This document shows, in pieces, positions 9,896 through 19,893 of a DNA stretch of 64,000 nt. How positions within the stretch are numbered: position 1 is the first letter of the stretch; each line of letters starts with the position of its first letter. Origin of the DNA: Streptomyces iconiensis. Its GTDB lineage: Bacteria; Actinomycetota; Actinomycetes; Streptomycetales; Streptomycetaceae. The DNA lies in the NCBI RefSeq assembly GCF_028657195.3, contig NZ_JANCPR020000004.1, forward strand, positions 186,001 through 250,000, read 5' to 3'. The notes under the pieces are model-generated. The model was not told the origin of the DNA, did no database searches, and was given only the letters and a program-made list of their open reading frames with translations. Both the position numbers and the translations under genes were made by a program.

Positions 9896-12307
9896 ATGGG
9901 GCAGGAACAACGAGCCCTCAGACGGTCGCGCGCCTGGCGCACCGCCGCCGGTGTCGGCGCGCTGGCACTGGCTCTCGGCGTCACGGCAACCGTTCCGGCC
10001 GGCGCTGCCGGGGGAGGCGGCGCCCCGGCGGGGGCACGGAGCGAGAACCGTTCCCTGCGGCTCGCCGCCGGTTATCTGGCCATCGACCTCGACAGCGCCG
10101 GAACGGTGGTCGGTCTCCAGGACTCCCGTACCGGCACCGGTCATCTCGCCACCGGCAAGTCGGCCTCCCTGGTGAGCCTCGTCATCGACGGACGGCAGGT
10201 TCGGCCCACCCGGGTGGAGCGCCACGGCGCGCTGCTGACCTTCAGCAACAGGCGGGCCGGCTTCGCCATCGACGTGAAGGCGGTCGACCACGGGGCCTAC
10301 ACCACCCTGGAGGCCGTACGGGTCGAGGGGCCGGCCGGAGGCGACGTCCAGACGCTGCTGTGGGGCCCGTTGGCCACGGACATCACCCGGACCGTCGGCG
10401 AGTCGGTAGGAGTGGTGCGCGACGACGGCTTCGCGATCGGCCTGCGCCCGCTGACCGACCGTACCGAGGGCGCGTGGCCGCAGGAGTACCAGGACTACGG
10501 CTGGGAGCGTGAGGTCGCCGACAACCCGTCCAGGCTGCAGGTCGCCCCGCACGAGGAGTGGAGCGCCGCCGGCCGCACACCGTGGGGCTCGGTCCTGCGC
10601 GCCTTCACCTACGACTACACGAAGAAGCGCTCACGCTCGAACCTCAACGGCTACCGCATCCCGGTCGGCCCCCTGCACGGCCCCGAGGGACGGATCACCG
10701 GCTCCAAGGTCGCCCTCTTCGGCGCCTCGCCCGAGCTGACCCCCACCGTGCTCTCCGGCATCGCCAGGGGCGAGCACCTGCCCTACCCCACCCAGAACGG
10801 CCAGTGGCAGAAGACCGCCCAGGCCAGCAGCCGGTCCTTCCTCGTCCTCAGCGACCTCAGGACCGGCAACATCCCGGACGCCGCCCGCCTCGCGAAGGCG
10901 GCCGGAATCGGCTACCTCTACTCGCTGCCCAACTCCTACGGCCCCTGGAAGTCCACAGGACACTACGAGTTCGACGCGAGCCTCGGAGGCGACGACGCGG
11001 GCGCTGCGCATGCGGTCGCCCTCGCCAGGGCCAACGGGGTCCGCCTCGGCGTGCACACGCTGTCCGACTTCATCGCCACCGACGACCCCTACGTCGTCCC
11101 GGCCCCGGCCGACGACCGGCTCGCCCTCGGCGGCAGCGCCCGGCTCACCCGCCCGCTCGCACGCGGCGACACCACGCTGTACCTCGACTCGGGCGGGCTG
11201 CTCGCAGACGGCGTGCACAACCGGGTACTGCGCGTCGGCGACGAGTTCCTCGCGTACGCCTCGGCGCGAAAGACCGGAGACGTCTGGCAGGTCACGGGCC
11301 TGCGCCGGGCCCAGTGGGGTTCCGCCGCCGCACCGCACGCCGCCGGTGACCGGACCGCACGGGTCATAGCCAACGGCTACGGCGGCGCCGTCGGCGGAAA
11401 CGGCATCATCGACGACATCGCCGGCCGGCTGTCCACCGTCTGGAACCGCACCGGCATCATGGCCAACTCCTTCGACGGCGTGGAGTCGGCTTCGGAGTCG
11501 GGCTGGGGCTCCTACGGGCAGGCCCGTCTGGTCAACGGCACCTACGCGCGGACGAGGACGAAGGACGGCTTCATCACCGAGACCAGCCGTATGTCCTCCA
11601 ACACCTGGGACGCGCTGACCCGGGCGAGCTGGGGCGAGGTGGGCGTCACCAGCATGGACCAGGTCTTCCTCAACAACGCGTTCTACAAGGACAACTTCCT
11701 TCCGGGGATGCTCGGTTGGATCAGCCTCAAGGCAGCCGACAGCCTGCTGGACGTCGAGGGCAAGATGGCGCGGGGCGCGGGACTCAACGCCGGATCCGGC
11801 TTCCAGGCTTCGGTACGCGACCTCGCCGCGGGAGGCGACAAGAGCCTCGGCGTGCTGGACGCCGTCAAGCAGTGGGACGCCGCGCGCAACGTCGGCGCCT
11901 TCACCGAGGCGCAGAAGGCCCGCTTCCGCGACCCGTCGACCAACTGGCACCTCACCGCCGTCACCCCCGGCAAGGAGTGGTCGCTCCAGGAACTGGACGC
12001 GCGGGGCGAGCCGGTCGGCGCCGCACAGCGGGTGCGGACACCCACACCGGAACTCAGCACCGCTCCTCTGCCGCCCGCACACGCACACGACCTGTACGAA
12101 ACCAGGGTCACCACCAACACCCCGGCGACCGTGCGCTACGAGGTGATCTCCGGCGCCCTGCCCGAGGGCCTGCGGCTGAACAAGGACACCGGTGGCATCA
12201 CAGGCAAGCCGCAGCGCCCCACTGCGGCCCGGTTCACCGTCCTGGCCCGGCACACGGACGGCCTGCCGGACGCGCGCGCGAACTACACGATCACCGTGCG
12301 CCGTTGA
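9896..12307 (+). CDS. secreted protein with C-terminal Ig-like domain, possible glycan-active enzyme
   Basis: The ATG at 9896 follows a strong GGGAGGAAG ribosome site and gives 803 residues. The N-terminus has arginines followed by a hydrophobic core (VGALALALGVTATVPAGAAG), a Sec or Tat signal peptide. The mature part begins with YLAIDLDSAGTVVGLQDS, a beta-sandwich start seen in several polysaccharide-active proteins. A central region has the form of a TIM-barrel-like module (IGYLYSLPNSYGPWKSTGHY, then ANGVRLGVHTLSDFI). The last 90 residues resemble a putative Ig (He_PIG) domain: YEVISGALPEGLRLNKDTG. I do not recognise a specific glycoside hydrolase family. It separates the aldehyde dehydrogenase gene from its usual DUF779 partner. 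Confidence 0.7.
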   Translation: MGQEQRALRRSRAWRTAAGVGALALALGVTATVPAGAAGGGGAPAGARSENRSLRLAAGYLAIDLDSAGTVVGLQDSRTGTGHLATGKSASLVSLVIDGRQVRPTRVERHGALLTFSNRRAGFAIDVKAVDHGAYTTLEAVRVEGPAGGDVQTLLWGPLATDITRTVGESVGVVRDDGFAIGLRPLTDRTEGAWPQEYQDYGWEREVADNPSRLQVAPHEEWSAAGRTPWGSVLRAFTYDYTKKRSRSNLNGYRIPVGPLHGPEGRITGSKVALFGASPELTPTVLSGIARGEHLPYPTQNGQWQKTAQASSRSFLVLSDLRTGNIPDAARLAKAAGIGYLYSLPNSYGPWKSTGHYEFDASLGGDDAGAAHAVALARANGVRLGVHTLSDFIATDDPYVVPAPADDRLALGGSARLTRPLARGDTTLYLDSGGLLADGVHNRVLRVGDEFLAYASARKTGDVWQVTGLRRAQWGSAAAPHAAGDRTARVIANGYGGAVGGNGIIDDIAGRLSTVWNRTGIMANSFDGVESASESGWGSYGQARLVNGTYARTRTKDGFITETSRMSSNTWDALTRASWGEVGVTSMDQVFLNNAFYKDNFLPGMLGWISLKAADSLLDVEGKMARGAGLNAGSGFQASVRDLAAGGDKSLGVLDAVKQWDAARNVGAFTEAQKARFRDPSTNWHLTAVTPGKEWSLQELDARGEPVGAAQRVRTPTPELSTAPLPPAHAHDLYETRVTTNTPATVRYEVISGALPEGLRLNKDTGGITGKPQRPTAARFTVLARHTDGLPDARANYTITVRR

Positions 12308-12322
12308 GGCCGTCAGCGCGGC

Positions 12323-12874
12323 TCAGTTCCGGCGCCGCAGCTCTGCCGAGAGGTGGTGCTGCAACGGCTCGCCGAGCGCGGCGAGGTCGTGGACGAAGGT
12401 GAGGGTGCCGTCGTCGGTCAGACCGTAGCGGCGGCGGGTGCCCTCGACCTTCTTGGCCGTCGGTGTGAGGGCCACCTCGTGCGTGGCGAGGTCGACCGTG
12501 CAGCCGGCGGTGCCGGTCGCGTGGCCGACCGCGATCTCCGCGATACCGGTGGGCTGAGTGATCAGCGCCTCGACCCGCCCGTCCGGCTGGAGCCGCCACC
12601 ATCCGCTCTCCCGGGCCGAAGGACGCAGCGGCACTCCCTCGGCGTCCAGCAGCCAGGCGCGTGCCTCGTAGTGGAGGAAGGGGCGGCCGTCGTGACGGAA
12701 GGTGACTTCCTGCGCGTAGCTGAAGTCCTCGGCCAGCGTCGGGTATTCACCGCGCCCCCGGCCGTGCCAGGTGCCCAGGAGAGCGATCACGGGCGCGAGC
12801 AGCGCATGCGGAGCGGGGGACTCCTCCGCCCCGTGCGCGTCGGGATACGGGTACTCAGCTGCGGGGTCGGACAC
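12323..12874 (-). CDS. nitrobindin-like FABP-fold heme protein
   Basis: From the GTG at 12874 the protein has 183 residues. It shows the THAP4/nitrobindin motif [13 protein letters not shown] near residue 34 of this start. Further family segments are [24 protein letters not shown] and [23 protein letters not shown]. Actinobacterial members are ten-stranded beta barrels that bind ferric heme and isomerise peroxynitrite. The gene converges on the secreted protein with a 15-base gap. The upstream frame extension is rejected because it lacks conservation. Confidence 0.88.
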   Translation of the reverse strand: MSDPAAEYPYPDAHGAEESPAPHALLAPVIALLGTWHGRGRGEYPTLAEDFSYAQEVTFRHDGRPFLHYEARAWLLDAEGVPLRPSARESGWWRLQPDGRVEALITQPTGIAEIAVGHATGTAGCTVDLATHEVALTPTAKKVEGTRRRYGLTDDGTLTFVHDLAALGEPLQHHLSAELRRRN

Positions 12875-13059
12875 GGTGTGCGCTCCTGGGTTCGGGGACC
12901 GGGGTACGTACGTCGGATGCCGGTGCCTGACGGCACCGGGGCACCAGCCTCGCACCTGGCCAACGCCGGTGGCATGCGCGTACCGTCGGGAGACCCAGAA
13001 CCTCCCGGCCGGTCACGCGGCCAACACGCTCGTACGGTGCTGAAGGCGAGGGAGCCCTG

Positions 13060-13407
13060 ATGGAACGTGTCGCGCTCACCCCGGAGGCCGAGGACCTGCT
13101 GCGCCTCCTGACGGACAAGCACGGACCGCTGATGTTCCACCAGTCGGGCGGCTGCTGCGACGGCAGCAGCCCGATGTGTTACCAGCGCGGCGAGTTCCGT
13201 ACGGGCGACTCGGACGTGCTGCTGGCCGAACTGGAGGTCGAGGGGGTCAAGGACCCCGTCGGCTTCTGGATGTCCGCGAGCCAGTTCGCCTACTGGAGCC
13301 ACACCCATCTGACCGTCGACGTCGTCAAGGGCAGGGGAAGCGGCTTCTCGCTGGACGCGCCGGAGGGTGTGCGCTTCCTGATCCGCTCGCGGCTCATGGA
13401 GGAGTGA
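13060..13407 (+). CDS. DUF779 family protein
   Basis: This 115-residue protein contains the cysteine-rich motif SGGCCDGSSPMC at residues 29-40, followed by ADLEVEG-like and HTHLTVDVVKGRGSGFSLD segments that define DUF779. Members are often encoded directly after acetaldehyde dehydrogenase genes and may assist that enzyme; their biochemical role is not established. Here it lies 3.3 kb beyond the dehydrogenase with two unrelated genes between. A GAGGGAGCC ribosome site precedes the ATG. Confidence 0.88.
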   Translation: MERVALTPEAEDLLRLLTDKHGPLMFHQSGGCCDGSSPMCYQRGEFRTGDSDVLLAELEVEGVKDPVGFWMSASQFAYWSHTHLTVDVVKGRGSGFSLDAPEGVRFLIRSRLMEE

Positions 13408-13435
13408 CCCGCGGCTCTTGGAGGAGTGAGGGGCG

Positions 13436-14290
13436 TCAGTCCGCCGCCACGGGACCCGGCCCGTCCTCCAGCACCTCGAAACCGTCCCCCACGCGTACCG
13501 TGCCCGTCGTCTCCGGCACCAGCAGCTGGCCGAAGACCAGGTCGTCGCCGAACCTGCGGTGCCGGGCCAGGGTGCGCAGGGGCTCCTTGCCGCGCTCGGC
13601 CGTCGCCTGATCGGTGGTCGTCACGACACAGCGGCCACAGGGCTTGGCCACCCGGAAGGCCACCTCGCCGACCCGCACCCTGCGCCAGCCGTCCTCCGCC
13701 CACGGGCGGGTGCCCTCCACCACGAGGCTGGGGCGGAACCTGTTCATCGGCAGCGGCCCCTCATCGGCGTGATCGCCCTGCGCGACAAGGGAGTTGAGCG
13801 CGTCCAGCGAGGTCGAGGAGACCAGCAGGAACGGCATGGCATCGGCGAACGAGACCGTCTCACCCGGCCGTGCGTACTTCGCCGCGAGGGGGCGCCGGCG
13901 CTCCGGCGCGTCCAGGTGCACCAGCCGTGCCTCGGTGCCCAGGTAGGTGGAGAACCACAGGGCCGCCTCGTCGGAGGCGGGAACCGTCTCCACCTCGCTC
14001 TTCCAGAACCGCACAACGACCGTGCCGCCGGCCGGGTCCGGTGTCTTGACCTCCAGGGACTCCATACCGGGGGCCGACAGCCGTACGCCGCCGTCGGGCA
14101 GCGGCTCGGCGGCTGCCAGCGCGAGGCGGGGCTTGTCCCGCTGCGTCAGCTTGCCGCCGTCCTCACGTGTCACGAGCCATCGCCGGTCACCCGCAGCTCC
14201 CCACGGTCGCACCGCCGCCTCCCCGACGGCGGTGCCCGCGAGCGACTTGACCGGATAGACGAACAGCGAGGCCAGTGAAGGTGTCGTCAT
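13436..14290 (-). CDS. MOSC-domain protein with N-terminal MOSC beta-barrel
   Basis: The 284-residue product starts [18 protein letters not shown], the hallmark of the MOSC N-terminal domain found in YcbX and mARC-like molybdenum enzymes. The C-terminal MOSC core contains the conserved cysteine in [16 protein letters not shown]. Such proteins bind molybdenum cofactor and reduce N-hydroxylated or S-oxidised substrates, or act as cofactor carriers. I start at the ATG at 14290; the longer upstream frame overlaps the next gene and is compositionally unlike a coding region. Confidence 0.9.
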   Translation of the reverse strand: MTTPSLASLFVYPVKSLAGTAVGEAAVRPWGAAGDRRWLVTREDGGKLTQRDKPRLALAAAEPLPDGGVRLSAPGMESLEVKTPDPAGGTVVVRFWKSEVETVPASDEAALWFSTYLGTEARLVHLDAPERRRPLAAKYARPGETVSFADAMPFLLVSSTSLDALNSLVAQGDHADEGPLPMNRFRPSLVVEGTRPWAEDGWRRVRVGEVAFRVAKPCGRCVVTTTDQATAERGKEPLRTLARHRRFGDDLVFGQLLVPETTGTVRVGDGFEVLEDGPGPVAAD

Positions 14291-14316
14291 GCCGCCAATC
14301 CTGTCACCGCGCCCCG

Positions 14317-15042
14317 TCAGTATCCGCGGCCCGGGTACTGGTTGTTGTACTGCTCGTCGTACGGGCCCGGCATCTGGCGCGGCGGCGCGGGGCGGGGTGC
14401 GACGGGGCGCATCGCCTGCGTCGGCTGGTGCTGCACCTGCTGCGGATACGGCTGGCCCTGCTGCGGGGCCTGCTGTCCCTGCTGCCCGGGGTGCTGGTAC
14501 TGCTGCTGTCCCTGCTGCCCGGGATGCGGGTACTGCTGCTGCCCCTGGTCCTGATAGCCGCGTGCCGGCGCGGGCTGCGGAATGTGCGGCGCGGGCGTGT
14601 GCTGCAACGGTGCCTGGCCCTGCGGCAGCGCACTCGGCCCCGGCGGCAGCGCGGCGGGCGACTGGTGCATGGCGGGCGCGTGCGTGTGCTGCAGCGGTGC
14701 CGGCTGCGGCATCTGCGGCTGCGGCGGGTTGGGCGCCGGGTAGCCGTACGACGGCGCGGGCGCCTGCTGCTGGTGCATCGGCGCCGGAGGCTGCGACTGG
14801 TAGGAGGGCGGCGCCTGGTACGACGGCGTCTGGCGCGGGTCGGGCGCCGGCGGCAGCGCGGCGGGCAACGCGGGAAGACCGCCTCCCGTACTCCCCGAGT
14901 CGTACATGGACGGCACCCGGATGGGGGCGATCTGCGGCGTCCCGCGCTCGGCGACGAGCAGGTCGTAGATCGGCGTCTCGGGATAGGACGGTGCAGCGTA
15001 GTAGCCGCCGCCGTAAGAGCTGCGGGGGGAGGTCATGCTCAT
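14317..15042 (-). CDS. proline/glutamine-rich DUF6643-like protein
   Basis: The 241-residue protein begins [16 protein letters not shown] and continues with [23 protein letters not shown], a conserved N-terminal block I associate with DUF6643 of Streptomyces. The rest is low complexity and rich in Pro, Gln and His, with repeats such as [11 protein letters not shown]. It has no membrane segment and is probably disordered. Homologues usually start two residues later at the ATG at 15036. The function is unknown. Confidence 0.75.
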   Translation of the reverse strand: MSMTSPRSSYGGGYYAAPSYPETPIYDLLVAERGTPQIAPIRVPSMYDSGSTGGGLPALPAALPPAPDPRQTPSYQAPPSYQSQPPAPMHQQQAPAPSYGYPAPNPPQPQMPQPAPLQHTHAPAMHQSPAALPPGPSALPQGQAPLQHTPAPHIPQPAPARGYQDQGQQQYPHPGQQGQQQYQHPGQQGQQAPQQGQPYPQQVQHQPTQAMRPVAPRPAPPRQMPGPYDEQYNNQYPGRGY

Positions 15043-15588
15043 AAGTTAAGCCCAAAATTAGCATCGACACTAGAGAGGTACAGAAGGAACGCCCGTCCCA
15101 CCGGCATCAGTGCAGGCAGGAGCTGGTTTTCGCCCCGCGGACAGCAGGTGCGGCAACGGTGTGCGCGGGGTGTGCGAACGGGGCGAATACCACCCCATGC
15201 CGACCATGGTGACGCCCGGTCAGGCATGCGGACATGGCTTGTTCCCGCCTGTCCCGGTTGCGGGCGCGCGAGAGGGGAAGCTGACAGAAGCATAAGCCCA
15301 CCGATTACCCGGAAGAACGGGCCTGTGCCCGGCGTGTGTTCGGTGGCCTGGGTGCCTAACTCCGGGTCGCGCCAACCGCCTTCGCGCGCCCGCTACGCGC
15401 CGCCCGCAGCGCGTGCGGAGCACCGCGGCGCACGGTGCGGCGCTCCCCGGCGAAGCCCGATGGAGTCCGGGGGAATCCGGGGTGCAGGGGGGCATAGGAC
15501 GGGGCGAGTCGGTGCAATAGGTTGGAGGCGCACCGTACGAGGTGGGAGGCGCAGCACAGGCGCCGAACCGAGCCCGAGGGGGAGTGGC
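15043..15588. other. intergenic region without recognised genes
   Basis: These 546 bases separate the divergent DUF6643-like and TerD-family genes. The first 40 bases are AT-rich (around 15043-15065) and probably hold the leftward promoter. The remainder has normal GC content and only short frames with no conserved look. No RNA gene or mobile element was seen. Confidence 0.55.
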
Positions 15589-16866
15589 ATGACCATGCGC
15601 AAGGGAGCCAACGTCCCGGTGTCCGCAGCGGCGGTCCGGATCGAACTCGGCTGGCGATCGGGCCCCGGCGTTCCGGACGTCGACGCTTCCGCGCTGCTCC
15701 TGTCCGAAGAGGGCAAGGTGCGCTCCGACGCCGACTTCGTCTTCTACAACCAGCCCCAGCACGCCTCCACAGCCGTACGGCACGAGGGCAAGAACGCGCA
15801 GGGCGCCTCCAGCAGCGATGCGCTGACCGTCGACCTCGGCGCTGTGGAGCCCGCCGTCGAACGGATCGTCGTCGCCGCCTCGGCCGACGGCGGCACCTTC
15901 GGTCAGGTACCCGGCCTGTACATCCGGCTGGTCGAGGGGACAGCGCCGGGCGGCACCGAGATCGCGCGTTACGAGGCGACCGACGCGGGCGGTGAGACCG
16001 CCTTCCTGCTGGGCGAGCTGTACCGCAGGCAGGGCTCGTGGAAGTTCCGCGCCGTCGGGCAGGGTTACGACACCGGACTTTCGGGCCTCGCCACCGACTT
16101 CGGCATCAGCGTCGACGAGCCCGCGCCCGCCGCCGCTGCTCAGACCCCTGCGGCCCCGTCCGCGCCCCCGGCCACCGCGAAGCCGGAGCCCGCACAGGCC
16201 GCGGCTGCGCCGTCCCAGCCCGTGCGGCTGAGCAAGGTGACGCTCACCAAGGAGGCACCCTCCGTCTCGCTCACCAAACAGGGCGGCACGTCAGGGGCGT
16301 TGCGTGTCAACCTCAACTGGACCACCCAGGGCCAGCCGGCCAAGGGCGGCTGGGCGAGCAGGCTCAGCAAGGCCATGGGCTCACTCACCGGTCCCGACCT
16401 CGACCTGTGCGCGCTCTACGAACTCACCGACGGGCGCAAGGGCGTCGTCCAGGCGCTCGGCAACTCCTTCGGTTCGCTGGAGCGCCCGCCCTACATCCAC
16501 CTCGACGGCGACGACCGTACGGGCGCCGTCGAGACCGGCGAGAACCTCACCGTCAACCTCGACCACATCAAGGACGTACGGCGCGTCCTCATCTTCGTGA
16601 CCATCTATGAGGGCGCACGCAGCTTCGCCGGACTGCACGCCTCGGTCACCCTCCAGCCCCAGCACGGCGCCCCCGTCGACTTCTCGCTGGACGAGTGCAC
16701 CATCCCCTCGACGGTGTGCGCGCTCGCGCTCCTCACCAACGAGGGCGGCGACCTGATGGTCAGGCGCGAGGCCCGCTATCTCGTCCCGAAGCGCGGCGTC
16801 AGCCCGCAGCGCACCGTCGACCAGGAGTACGGCTGGGGCATGCAGTGGACACCGGGCCGCAAGTGA
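15589..16866 (+). CDS. TerD-family protein with two TerD domains
   Basis: The ATG at 15589 follows GAGGGGGAGTGGC and gives 425 residues. The N-terminal TerD-like domain (about 1-180) shows [31 protein letters not shown] and the calcium-type motif [21 protein letters not shown] Pro/Ala-rich linker (about 185-220) leads to a second domain of similar plan: [27 protein letters not shown] and [19 protein letters not shown]. TerD proteins bind calcium and are linked to tellurite resistance and differentiation. The in-frame upstream extension back to 14275 is not coding-like. Confidence 0.9.
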   Translation: MTMRKGANVPVSAAAVRIELGWRSGPGVPDVDASALLLSEEGKVRSDADFVFYNQPQHASTAVRHEGKNAQGASSSDALTVDLGAVEPAVERIVVAASADGGTFGQVPGLYIRLVEGTAPGGTEIARYEATDAGGETAFLLGELYRRQGSWKFRAVGQGYDTGLSGLATDFGISVDEPAPAAAAQTPAAPSAPPATAKPEPAQAAAAPSQPVRLSKVTLTKEAPSVSLTKQGGTSGALRVNLNWTTQGQPAKGGWASRLSKAMGSLTGPDLDLCALYELTDGRKGVVQALGNSFGSLERPPYIHLDGDDRTGAVETGENLTVNLDHIKDVRRVLIFVTIYEGARSFAGLHASVTLQPQHGAPVDFSLDECTIPSTVCALALLTNEGGDLMVRREARYLVPKRGVSPQRTVDQEYGWGMQWTPGRK

Positions 16867-16872
16867 CGCGGG

Positions 16873-16903
16873 CGCCGCACGGGAACACACGTCCCGTGCG
16901 GCG
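16873..16903. terminator. bidirectional hairpin between convergent genes
   Basis: A perfect 12-base stem, CGCCGCACGGGA at 16873-16884 with its complement at 16892-16903, closes a seven-base loop. It fills the gap between the convergent TerD-family and glycosyltransferase genes, so it can serve both strands. Confidence 0.8.
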
Positions 16904-18067
16904 TCAGGAGTAGGTGCGGCCCTTCCACGCCGCGCCCCTGCCCCTGTGGTGCTGGACGGCCGAGTCCACGGTCATCGCCAGGTACAGCGCCGCCGTGACC
17001 GGCAGCAGCGGGGCCAGCCACAGCGGCTGGCCGTAGTAGCGCAGCATCGGTACGTACGTCAGCGTCATCACCAGCCAGGCCGCGCCACCGGCGGGCGATC
17101 CGGCGCAGGCCCACACCGGCGGCACGAGATAGACCAGCGCCAGTCCCAGCACCGTGCCGGCCAGCACCAGCGGGTTGTCGCGCAGTTGCGCGTACGCGCT
17201 GCGCGAGACCATCCGCCACAGAGGCCGCAGCCCCGTGTACGGACGCACGCTCGTCACACCCTCGGCCAGGCCGAGCCAGATCCGGCCGCCCGAGCGCTTC
17301 ACGGCCCGGCCCAGCGTCACATCGTCGATCACCGCGCCCCTGATGCTGTCCGGCAGTCCCGCCCGTACGGCTGCCCCTGTCCGCAGGAGTACACAGCCAC
17401 CGGCGGCTGCCGCCGTGCGCGCCGAGGGCCTGTTGACCCAGCGGAACGGATACAGCTGGGCGAAGAAGTAGACGAAGGCGGGCACGATCATCCGCTCCCA
17501 GCCCGTCGCGACCCGCAGCCGCGCCATCTGCGAGACCAGGTCGAGGCGCGAGGTGAGCGCGGCGCCCACCAGCCGCCGCAGCGAGTCCGGCGCATGCGCG
17601 ATGTCGGCGTCCGTCAGCAGCAGGAAGTCCGCCTCCGCACCGCCCGTACCGGCCGCGCGCGCCTGCGCGATGCCGTGCCGTACGGCCCACAGCTTGCCCG
17701 TCCACCCCGGCTCGGGTTCGCCGGGTGAGAGCACCGTCAACTCCGGCCCGTACGGCCCCAGTTCGGCAAGCTTCCGGGCCAGCTCGCCGGTGCCGTCCGT
17801 CGAACCGTCGTCCACGAGCAGGATCTCGGCCCGGCCCGGATAGTCCTGCGCCAGCAGCGACGGCAGGCTCAGCGGCAGCACCTCGGCCTCGTCCCGCGCG
17901 GGCACGATCACCGCCACCGAAGGCCACACCTCCGGCTCGTCCAGCGGATCCGGCTCGCGCGGCAGACGTACGTCCGTACGCCAGAAGAAACCCTGCCCCC
18001 ACAGCAGCCACACCCAGGCGGCCAGCGAGGCGAGCGGAACGGCGGTGGTCCACGTCAGCGCGCTCAT
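16904..18067 (-). CDS. HpnB-like family 2 membrane glycosyltransferase
   Basis: This 387-residue protein has an N-terminal membrane helix (LASLAAWVWLLWGQGFF). A GT-A catalytic domain follows, with VAVIVPARDEAEVLPLSLPSL, the ribose/metal region EILLVDDGSTDGT and LLLTDADIAHAPDS. The C-terminal membrane segments include LVLAGTVLGLALVYLVPPVW. The pattern matches hopene-associated glycosyltransferase HpnB and carotenoid-type transferases. No hopanoid genes lie in this window, so its acceptor is unknown. The start at 18067 places the first helix at the N-terminus; the longer frame upstream overlaps the divergent racemase. Confidence 0.88.
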   Translation of the reverse strand: MSALTWTTAVPLASLAAWVWLLWGQGFFWRTDVRLPREPDPLDEPEVWPSVAVIVPARDEAEVLPLSLPSLLAQDYPGRAEILLVDDGSTDGTGELARKLAELGPYGPELTVLSPGEPEPGWTGKLWAVRHGIAQARAAGTGGAEADFLLLTDADIAHAPDSLRRLVGAALTSRLDLVSQMARLRVATGWERMIVPAFVYFFAQLYPFRWVNRPSARTAAAAGGCVLLRTGAAVRAGLPDSIRGAVIDDVTLGRAVKRSGGRIWLGLAEGVTSVRPYTGLRPLWRMVSRSAYAQLRDNPLVLAGTVLGLALVYLVPPVWACAGSPAGGAAWLVMTLTYVPMLRYYGQPLWLAPLLPVTAALYLAMTVDSAVQHHRGRGAAWKGRTYS

Positions 18068-18191
18068 CGGCCGCAGTCTGCCGCACCACGCGCACACCAC
18101 AAGAGCGCGCCGCGCGCCGGGGCCGCCGCCCACGCTGCGCCGCCCCACACGGAACGGGGCCCGTATGCCCGATCGATTACAGTGGCTCTCC

Positions 18192-18989
18192 GTGAAGATC
18201 GCTCTGCTGGACTCCGGAATCGGTCTGCTCCCCGCCGCGGCTGCGGTACGCCGCGCCCGGCCGGACGCCGACCTCGTACTCTCCTGCGACCCCGCGGGGC
18301 TGCCCTGGGGGCCACGTACCCCGGACGACATCACAGCCCGCGCGCTGGACTGTGCGCGTGCCGCCGCCGCGCACGGCCCCGTCGCGCTCATCGTCGCCTG
18401 CAACACCGCCTCCGTGCACGCGTTGCCCGCGCTCCGTGCGGAGCTGGAGCCCGGGCTGCCTGTCATCGGCACCGTTCCCGCGGTCAAGCCGGCCGCCTCC
18501 GCCTCCGAGGGACCGCTCGCCGTCTGGGCCACCCCCGCGACCACCGGCAGCCCCTACCAGCGGCGCCTGATCGAGGAGTTCGGGAACGGCGCCGACATCG
18601 CCGAGGTGCCCTGTCACGGGCTCGCCGACGCGGTCGAGAGCGGCGACGAGCGGCGTATCGACGAGGCCGTCGCCGCCGCCGCCGCGCTCACTCCCGGCGA
18701 CGTCGCCACCGTCGTACTCGGCTGCACCCACTACGAGCTGGTCGGCGAGCGCATCCGCGAGGCCGTGCGCGGCGCCCGCGCCGCCGGCCCCGCCCTGTAC
18801 GGCTCGGCCGACGCCGTCTGCGCCCAGGCACTGCGCCGCGCGGGCACCACTCCCGAGCCGGACGCCGAGCACACCGGCGGTCTCACCGTGCTGCACAGCG
18901 GCAGGCCGGCTGAGCTTCCCGAGGAGGCGTTCGTCTACGCCGAGGGCCGCCTGCTCGCCGAGGCCGCCTCAGCGGCGGCACGCCGCTGA
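18192..18989 (+). CDS. aspartate/glutamate racemase family protein
   Basis: The GTG at 18192 gives a 265-residue protein that begins VKIALLDSGIGLLPAA, the typical start of the family. The two catalytic cysteines appear in VACNTASVHALP and VLGCTHYELV, about 110 residues apart. Family members interconvert D and L glutamate or aspartate, for peptidoglycan or for other metabolism. The gene stands alone between a divergent glycosyltransferase and a membrane-protein gene. It may be a second racemase beside a standard MurI elsewhere. Confidence 0.87.
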   Translation: MKIALLDSGIGLLPAAAAVRRARPDADLVLSCDPAGLPWGPRTPDDITARALDCARAAAAHGPVALIVACNTASVHALPALRAELEPGLPVIGTVPAVKPAASASEGPLAVWATPATTGSPYQRRLIEEFGNGADIAEVPCHGLADAVESGDERRIDEAVAAAAALTPGDVATVVLGCTHYELVGERIREAVRGARAAGPALYGSADAVCAQALRRAGTTPEPDAEHTGGLTVLHSGRPAELPEEAFVYAEGRLLAEAASAAARR

Positions 18990-19103
18990 CCCCGGGAGCC
19001 GTACAACCGAGCCCCCGCCGCTGACCTGGCCTGATGTCGCCGGTCAGCGGGGCGTCCACGCGACGGGCTGCCTCCAGAGGCGGTGCCCGGTACCCTTCCA
19101 GAC

Positions 19104-19730
19104 ATGAGGGACCATCCCCGTAGTGGCGCGTCACCGCGCGACGGTGACGCCGCTCTCCCCGCTTACGCCCCGCCGCACGCCGACGCCGCCCCGGCCCAGG
19201 ACGCGGCGCCGCCCCCGCCCACCGAGGTGTGGACGGGCCGTGCCTCCAGCCGTCTCCAGTGGGTGCTCGCCGCCTTCGGCGCCGCCTGCCTGGCGCTCGG
19301 TATCGAGCTGGCCGTGGGCGCGGCCTGGTCCGGCGGGCCCGCGCCGCTGGTCATGTCCGTCGTCGGCTGCGTCGCCGCAGGGCTGCTCATCCTCTTCGGC
19401 ACCCTCGCCTTCGTGAAGGTCAACGTGAAGGTGGAAGGCGACCACCTGGAGGTCCGCTGCGGCCACGCCGGGTTGCCCCGCCGCCGTATCGCGCTGTGCG
19501 ACGTGGTCGAGGCCGACCATGAGCCGACCGTCACGCCCCGGCACTGGGGCGGCTGGGGCTACCGCTGGCGCCCCGAGAAGGGCACGGCCGTCATCGTGCG
19601 CAGCGGCGAGGGCCTTGTGCTGCGCCTCGGCGACGGCCGCGTCTTCACGGTCACGGTCGATGACGCCGAGGCCGCCGTGCGTCACATCCGCGCCCGCCTG
19701 ACCGGCTCGGGCACGTACGCGGCCAACTGA
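19104..19730 (+). CDS. two-pass membrane protein, unknown function
   Basis: From the ATG at 19104 the protein has 208 residues. A Pro/Ala-rich N-terminal 45 residues precede two hydrophobic helices (WVLAAFGAACLALGIELAV and VMSVVGCVAAGLLILFGTLAF). The cytoplasmic C-terminal part reads VKVEGDHLEVRCG, then VIVRSGEGLVLRLGDGRVFTV. It looks like a small beta-rich, bacterial PH-like domain, as in several actinobacterial membrane proteins. I do not recognise a named family. A GTG seven codons upstream is also possible. Confidence 0.72.
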   Translation: MRDHPRSGASPRDGDAALPAYAPPHADAAPAQDAAPPPPTEVWTGRASSRLQWVLAAFGAACLALGIELAVGAAWSGGPAPLVMSVVGCVAAGLLILFGTLAFVKVNVKVEGDHLEVRCGHAGLPRRRIALCDVVEADHEPTVTPRHWGGWGYRWRPEKGTAVIVRSGEGLVLRLGDGRVFTVTVDDAEAAVRHIRARLTGSGTYAAN

Positions 19731-19753
19731 CCCGCCCGCCCGGTGACTTGTTT

Positions 19754-19778
19754 CCCCGGGGGAGCCGCCCCCGAGGGG
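19754..19778 (+). terminator. GC-rich imperfect hairpin
   Basis: CCCCGGGGG at 19754-19762 pairs with CCCCC and GGGG at 19768-19778, leaving a two-base GA bulge and a five-base loop. It lies 23 bases after the stop of the preceding membrane-protein gene and is a likely terminator. Confidence 0.5.
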
Positions 19779-19893
19779 CGGGCGGAGGGTGTAGCTGACT
19801 GCACCTCCGGCACACGAGTCAGCACGCTCGCCCTTCCGGCCAGGCATTTCTAGCGTTCTCAGGGCCACATCCGGTGACTGAGAGGACGCACGC

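Noticed and set aside
10631..12253. Long leftward open frame opposite the secreted Ig-domain gene
   Set aside because: It is the antisense shadow of a well-supported rightward gene with signal peptide and domains, and its translation has no recognisable motif.
14275..15588. Rightward extension of the TerD-family frame
   Set aside because: It lies opposite the DUF6643-like gene and encodes Arg/Cys-rich nonsense; the TerD domain begins at 15589 with a ribosome site.
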